From Microbulbifer sp. TB1203 (GTDB taxonomy: Bacteria; Pseudomonadota; Gammaproteobacteria; Pseudomonadales; Cellvibrionaceae): a stretch of 64,000 bases of DNA. Below, in pieces: positions 60,553 to 64,000 of this stretch (the stretch's first letter is position 1; the number at the start of each line of letters is the position of its first letter). The translations under genes and the position numbers were made by a program. The stretch covers positions 4,674,001-4,738,000 of the forward strand of contig NZ_CP116899.1 of the NCBI RefSeq assembly GCF_030997045.1, in the 5' to 3' direction. The notes under the pieces were generated by a model, which saw nothing but the letters and a program-made list of their open reading frames with translations, had not been told where the DNA came from and did not search any database.

Positions 60553-62328
60553 CTACTGGTTTCTCGCCTGCAGCGCCCGAGATCGCTCGGCAATATATTC
60601 GTCTATTTCGCCTTCCAGAATACGCAGTGGCACCGCGCCGTTGCCGAGCACCCGGTCGTGAAATTCGCGGAGGTCGAAATTTTCCCCCAGCGCCTGTTCC
60701 GCCTTGGCGCGAAAATGGAGTATGGTCAGCTCGCCCATCTTGTAGGACAGGGCCTGGCCGGGCCAGGAGATGTAGCGGTTTATCTCGGTGCGCACTTCGT
60801 GTTTCGACAGGGCGGTATTATCCTCCATCATCCGGATCGCGCGCTCCTTGCTCCAGCCCATTGAGTGCATGCCGGTGTCCACCACCAGGCGCACGGCGCG
60901 CCACATTTCGTAGGTGAGGCGGCCGAAGCGGCTGTAGGGGTCGCGGTAGAAACCGGCTTCCTCGCCCAGGTATTCGCTATATAGCCCCCAGCCCTCGCCG
61001 AAAGCGGAGATATACAGGTTGCGGCGGAATTCCGGCAGCGCTTCCAGTTCCTGGGTAAGGGCCACCTGCAGGTGGTGGCCCGGAACGGCCTCGTGAAAGG
61101 TAAGCGCTTCCAGCACGTAGAGCGGCCGTTTGTCCAGGGCGTAGGTGTTGACCCAGTAGGCGCCGGGCCGCGAACTTCCGATCGGCGCCTCAACGTAGCG
61201 GCCGCCGGTGTAGCGCGGGGCTATGGCGTCCGGCACCGGTTCCACCGTGTAGGGCTGGCGCGGCAGGCGGCCGAACAGGGACGGCAGTTTGCCGTCCATG
61301 CGCTTGGCGATGTAGGCGGCTTCTTTCAGCAGTTCCTCGGTAGTTTCGGCGTAGAAGCGCGAGTCCGTGCGCAGGAATTGCAGGAAGTCGGCGAAGCTGC
61401 CCTCGAAGCCGAGGTCATCGATGATTTTCTGCATTTCCGCGCGGATGCGCGCCACCTCCCCCAATCCGATCCCGTGCACTTCCTCGGGCCCGATATCCAG
61501 GCTGGTGTAGTAGCGCACCTGCTGTTCGTAGTAGTCGCGGCCGTCCGGCAGTTCGGTGGCGGCGATGCTTTTGCGGGCGCCGGGTTTGTATTCTTCCAGC
61601 AAGAATTTTTCGTAGGTGCTGTGTGCGGGTACCACTTTTTCCGCAATGATTTTGCGTGCGCGCTTTTGCAAGCGCTCGCGGACGGCCGCGGTTACGTTTG
61701 CGGGAAACTTTTGCAGCGGCGTGTAGTAGACGCTCTGCCGCGGGTCCTCGACGATATGCGCGCGGATACTGTCCTCGTAGCCTTCGAGCACGGTCGCGGG
61801 CATGGTGAAGCCGCGCTTCAGACCGTCGCGCATATTGGCGATGTTCTGCCGGATATAGGCTGGAATCCCCTCCAGGGTCTGCAGGTAGTATTCATAGTCG
61901 GTGGTGTTGCGAAACGGCAGGTTGCGCGGCAGGAAGGCGAGACCTACCAGGAAGCCGGAATCGGAGGTGAAAGGAATCTGGTAAGCACCGAACCGAAGGT
62001 TGGCGATGGTGTTCTGCAGTTCGTATTCCAGGATATCGCGGCTGATGCGCTGTTGTTTGTCGAGGGACTCGCTGTCGAGGCGGCGCAATTTTTCGATGGT
62101 GGCCTGGGCTTTTTGCAGGCGCTGTTGCTGCGCCGCGGCGCTCACGTCCGGTAGGCGCCTGTCGTCCTCCACTTCGCGTCCAATGCTGTAAGCCCGGGCC
62201 GGGTCGTTCTGCAGTTCGTATTCGTACCAGCCGTCGATGATCTGCTGGAGTTCCATGGCCGGTGCCGCGGTGCTCAGGCTGTGGAACAGCAGTGGGAGCA
62301 GGGCCAGGCAGAGACGGAGTCTGTACAT
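60553..62328 (-). CDS. DUF885 family protein (putative metallopeptidase), exported
   Basis: A 591-residue DUF885 protein with signal peptide (LCLALLPLLFHSLSTAAPA). The zinc-like motif is FHEAVPGHHLQ, with GEGWGLYSEYLG downstream, both diagnostic. The family is related to M3/M32-type peptidases in fold and motif order, but the substrate is unknown. Periplasmic location is expected. It follows the NhaC antiporter gene by 15 bp, so the two are likely co-transcribed. Confidence 0.9.
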   Translation of the reverse strand: MYRLRLCLALLPLLFHSLSTAAPAMELQQIIDGWYEYELQNDPARAYSIGREVEDDRRLPDVSAAAQQQRLQKAQATIEKLRRLDSESLDKQQRISRDILEYELQNTIANLRFGAYQIPFTSDSGFLVGLAFLPRNLPFRNTTDYEYYLQTLEGIPAYIRQNIANMRDGLKRGFTMPATVLEGYEDSIRAHIVEDPRQSVYYTPLQKFPANVTAAVRERLQKRARKIIAEKVVPAHSTYEKFLLEEYKPGARKSIAATELPDGRDYYEQQVRYYTSLDIGPEEVHGIGLGEVARIRAEMQKIIDDLGFEGSFADFLQFLRTDSRFYAETTEELLKEAAYIAKRMDGKLPSLFGRLPRQPYTVEPVPDAIAPRYTGGRYVEAPIGSSRPGAYWVNTYALDKRPLYVLEALTFHEAVPGHHLQVALTQELEALPEFRRNLYISAFGEGWGLYSEYLGEEAGFYRDPYSRFGRLTYEMWRAVRLVVDTGMHSMGWSKERAIRMMEDNTALSKHEVRTEINRYISWPGQALSYKMGELTILHFRAKAEQALGENFDLREFHDRVLGNGAVPLRILEGEIDEYIAERSRALQARNQ

Positions 62329-62343
62329 TCTTTCTTCTCCTTT

Positions 62344-63804
62344 TTAGTTTGGCCTGATATCGCGCCCGTACAGGGGCGCCGTGCGTGGGGTTACCGGTTT
62401 CGCTTCATCTGCCCCGCCGCGCCAGATCGCGATACCCGTGTAGCCGTAAAGGGCGGACAGGGCCAGCACCAGCAGGTGGTACCAGAGAAAGGGCAGGTAG
62501 TGCAGGGTGCCGACGCCGAGGGTGGTGGCCATAAACACACCACCATCGGACCAGGGCACCATGGGCGTGGTAATGGTGCCGCCGGCCTCGGTGTTGCGGG
62601 ACAGCACGCGGCGGTCTATGCCCTGGCGCAGGTAGTTCTGTTCTGTGAGGGTGCTGGCGGTGATCAGCGAGACATAGGCTGCGCCACCGAAAAAGTTGCC
62701 GAAGAAGCCGCCGAGCAAAGTGGACAGGGTCAGGCGCCCCGGGCTGTCGGCCCAGTGCAGGAAGCGCCGGCAGATCACCTCCAGCAGGCCTATCTGCTTC
62801 ATCAGACCGCCGAGGCCGAGGGCGAACAGGATCAGTACTATGACCCCGAGCATGGACTCGATGCCGCCGCGGTTGAGCAGGGTGTCGAGGAATTCCGTTT
62901 CCGAGTGCAGCGCGCTGCCGTAGTAGGTGCTGTTGATCGCGTCGAGGGGCGGTTCCTGCTGGAAGAGCACGGCCCAGACGGCACCGAGGGCGGCGCCGAA
63001 ACTGATCACCGGTATCGAGGGGTAGCGTTTCAGCAGCAGGCCGATCACCGCCGCCAGCGGCAGCAGCATCGGCCAGCCGATATTGAACTGTTTCTGCAAT
63101 GCGGCCATGACCTCATCGGCGCGCGCGGTGTCGGCGTCGCCGGCGGTATAGAAGAGCCCCGCGGCGAGGAACAGCAGAGCAGCGCCGGCGGCGGCCGGCG
63201 CGCTCACCCAGAGCATGGACTTGATGTGCTCCACCAGGTCCACCTTGCACAGGGAGGCGGTCATCACCGTGGTGTCGGACAGGGGCGATAACTTGTCTCC
63301 CACGTAAGCGCCGGAAATAACCGCGCCCGCCACCAGCGGCAACGGCATGCCGAAGCTGTGGCCGATACCGATCATCGCGATACCCGCAGTGCCGGCGGTG
63401 CCGAAGGAAGTACCGGTGGCCAGGGAGGTGACGGCGCAGATCAGGAAGGCCGCGGGCAGGAACAACTGCGGGCTCATCAGCGACAGGCCGTAGTAGATGA
63501 TACTGGGCACTATGCCGCCCAGTATCCAACTGCCGATCAGCGCGCCCACGGCGATCAGCACCAGCACCGCCTCCATGCCGCTGTGTATACCGTCGATCAG
63601 GCCCCGCTGCAGTGCCGCATAGCTGTGACCGAGGCGCAGGCCCAGGGCGATGGCGATAAACCAGGCAGTGAACAGCGCCAGTTGGATCGGCAGCGCCAGC
63701 AGGTTCAGGAAGACGTAGATGGTGGCGATCAACGCGACGGTGAGGGCGGCGACCTCCAGGCCACTGGGCAGGCGGGCTTGCGCCGATGATGACGGGAGCA
63801 TCAT
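62344..63804 (-). CDS. nhaC: NhaC family Na+/H+ antiporter
   Basis: A 486-residue membrane protein with about 12 hydrophobic segments. Typical NhaC features are AVTSLATGTSFGTAGTAGIA, the GDKLSPLSDTTVMTAS loop and a late NTEAGGTITTPMVPWSDGG. It exchanges Na+ for H+, or malate/lactate in some members. A marine lifestyle fits. The start ATG (63802-63804) is preceded by CGGAGAAC. It is followed by DUF885. The last 196 bases of the window hold no gene. Confidence 0.9.
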   Translation of the reverse strand: MMLPSSSAQARLPSGLEVAALTVALIATIYVFLNLLALPIQLALFTAWFIAIALGLRLGHSYAALQRGLIDGIHSGMEAVLVLIAVGALIGSWILGGIVPSIIYYGLSLMSPQLFLPAAFLICAVTSLATGTSFGTAGTAGIAMIGIGHSFGMPLPLVAGAVISGAYVGDKLSPLSDTTVMTASLCKVDLVEHIKSMLWVSAPAAAGAALLFLAAGLFYTAGDADTARADEVMAALQKQFNIGWPMLLPLAAVIGLLLKRYPSIPVISFGAALGAVWAVLFQQEPPLDAINSTYYGSALHSETEFLDTLLNRGGIESMLGVIVLILFALGLGGLMKQIGLLEVICRRFLHWADSPGRLTLSTLLGGFFGNFFGGAAYVSLITASTLTEQNYLRQGIDRRVLSRNTEAGGTITTPMVPWSDGGVFMATTLGVGTLHYLPFLWYHLLVLALSALYGYTGIAIWRGGADEAKPVTPRTAPLYGRDIRPN

Positions 63805-64000
63805 AGTGGGTTCTCCGGAGCAGCAACTGATTGTTTTTATTGTGTATTACTTTGCATGCAAAATAACTATTTGTTAAGCACAATAGGAACAATGTTGGGA
63901 GGTGTCAACCGGTTTGGGATGGGCGGATACGAGGAAAGCGGCCCCGGGTTCCCGGCGGGAAAAATCTTTCTGCTATGTCGATTGCGGACCCGTCTGTCCG

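Overview
The window looks like the chromosome of a polysaccharide-degrading marine gammaproteobacterium of the Cellvibrionales type (Microbulbifer, Cellvibrio or Saccharophagus relatives). The evidence is a poly-serine linker joining a GH74 domain to a CBM2, a Caulobacter-type TonB-dependent receptor beside glycosidases, fairly high GC, and many short REP-like intergenic repeats. No rRNA, tRNA, CRISPR array or intact transposase was seen. The assignment is inference; there is no marker gene here. || Layout. (1) 1-3.4 kb: SapC-like protein, JmjC/cupin-8 protein and FAD-dependent 'tryptophan halogenase'-like protein, the trio often found beside TonB-dependent receptors; a decayed carbohydrate-binding module follows. 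(2) 3.8-9.3 kb: LacI regulator, an SDR gene broken by an in-frame amber codon, a PRC-barrel protein and an exported S9 peptidase. (3) 9.6-21.3 kb: a LacI-controlled catabolic regulon. One minus-strand series encodes a Gfo/Idh dehydrogenase, a TIM-barrel isomerase, an MFS sugar/nucleoside-type permease, a Tat-exported TIM-barrel isomerase, a GMC flavoprotein with its Tat-exported small subunit, a DUF1080 (3-keto-disaccharide hydrolase family) lipoprotein and a GH43 lipoprotein. A divergent lacI-isomerase pair lies across three operator-like palindromes. The parts fit an oxidative 3-keto-glycoside route. (4) 21.4-24.0 kb: DUF418 membrane protein and a class-C beta-lactamase-fold lipoprotein. (5) 24.0-46.5 kb: a xyloglucan utilisation locus, all on the minus strand: GH95 fucosidase, TonB receptor, GH35 and GH2 beta-galactosidases, GH31 alpha-xylosidase with PA14, two GH74 xyloglucanases, an SSS sodium:sugar symporter and a second tryptophan-halogenase-like flavoprotein. 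(6) 47-64 kb: ordinary accessory and housekeeping genes (AGCS symporter, L,D-transpeptidase, AraC, EamA exporter, cupin, alpha/beta hydrolase, nitrilase, YjdM/PhnA, NIPSNAP, LysR/metallo-hydrolase pair, MerR/methyltransferase pair, an HTH/nucleotidyltransferase toxin-antitoxin-like pair, DUF885, NhaC), with an internally deleted panB and a frameshifted nucleotidyltransferase. || How it works together (inference). GH74 enzymes cut xyloglucan outside the cell, the TonB receptor imports oligosaccharides, periplasmic GH95/GH35/GH2/GH31 and perhaps GH43 strip fucose, galactose, xylose and arabinose, and the SSS symporter moves products inward. The neighbouring 3-keto regulon may oxidise glycosides at C3 in the periplasm and release sugars by a route that does not use classical glycosidases. 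Repeat elements and broken genes are frequent, and one REP-like element lies in frame inside the GH95 coding sequence.
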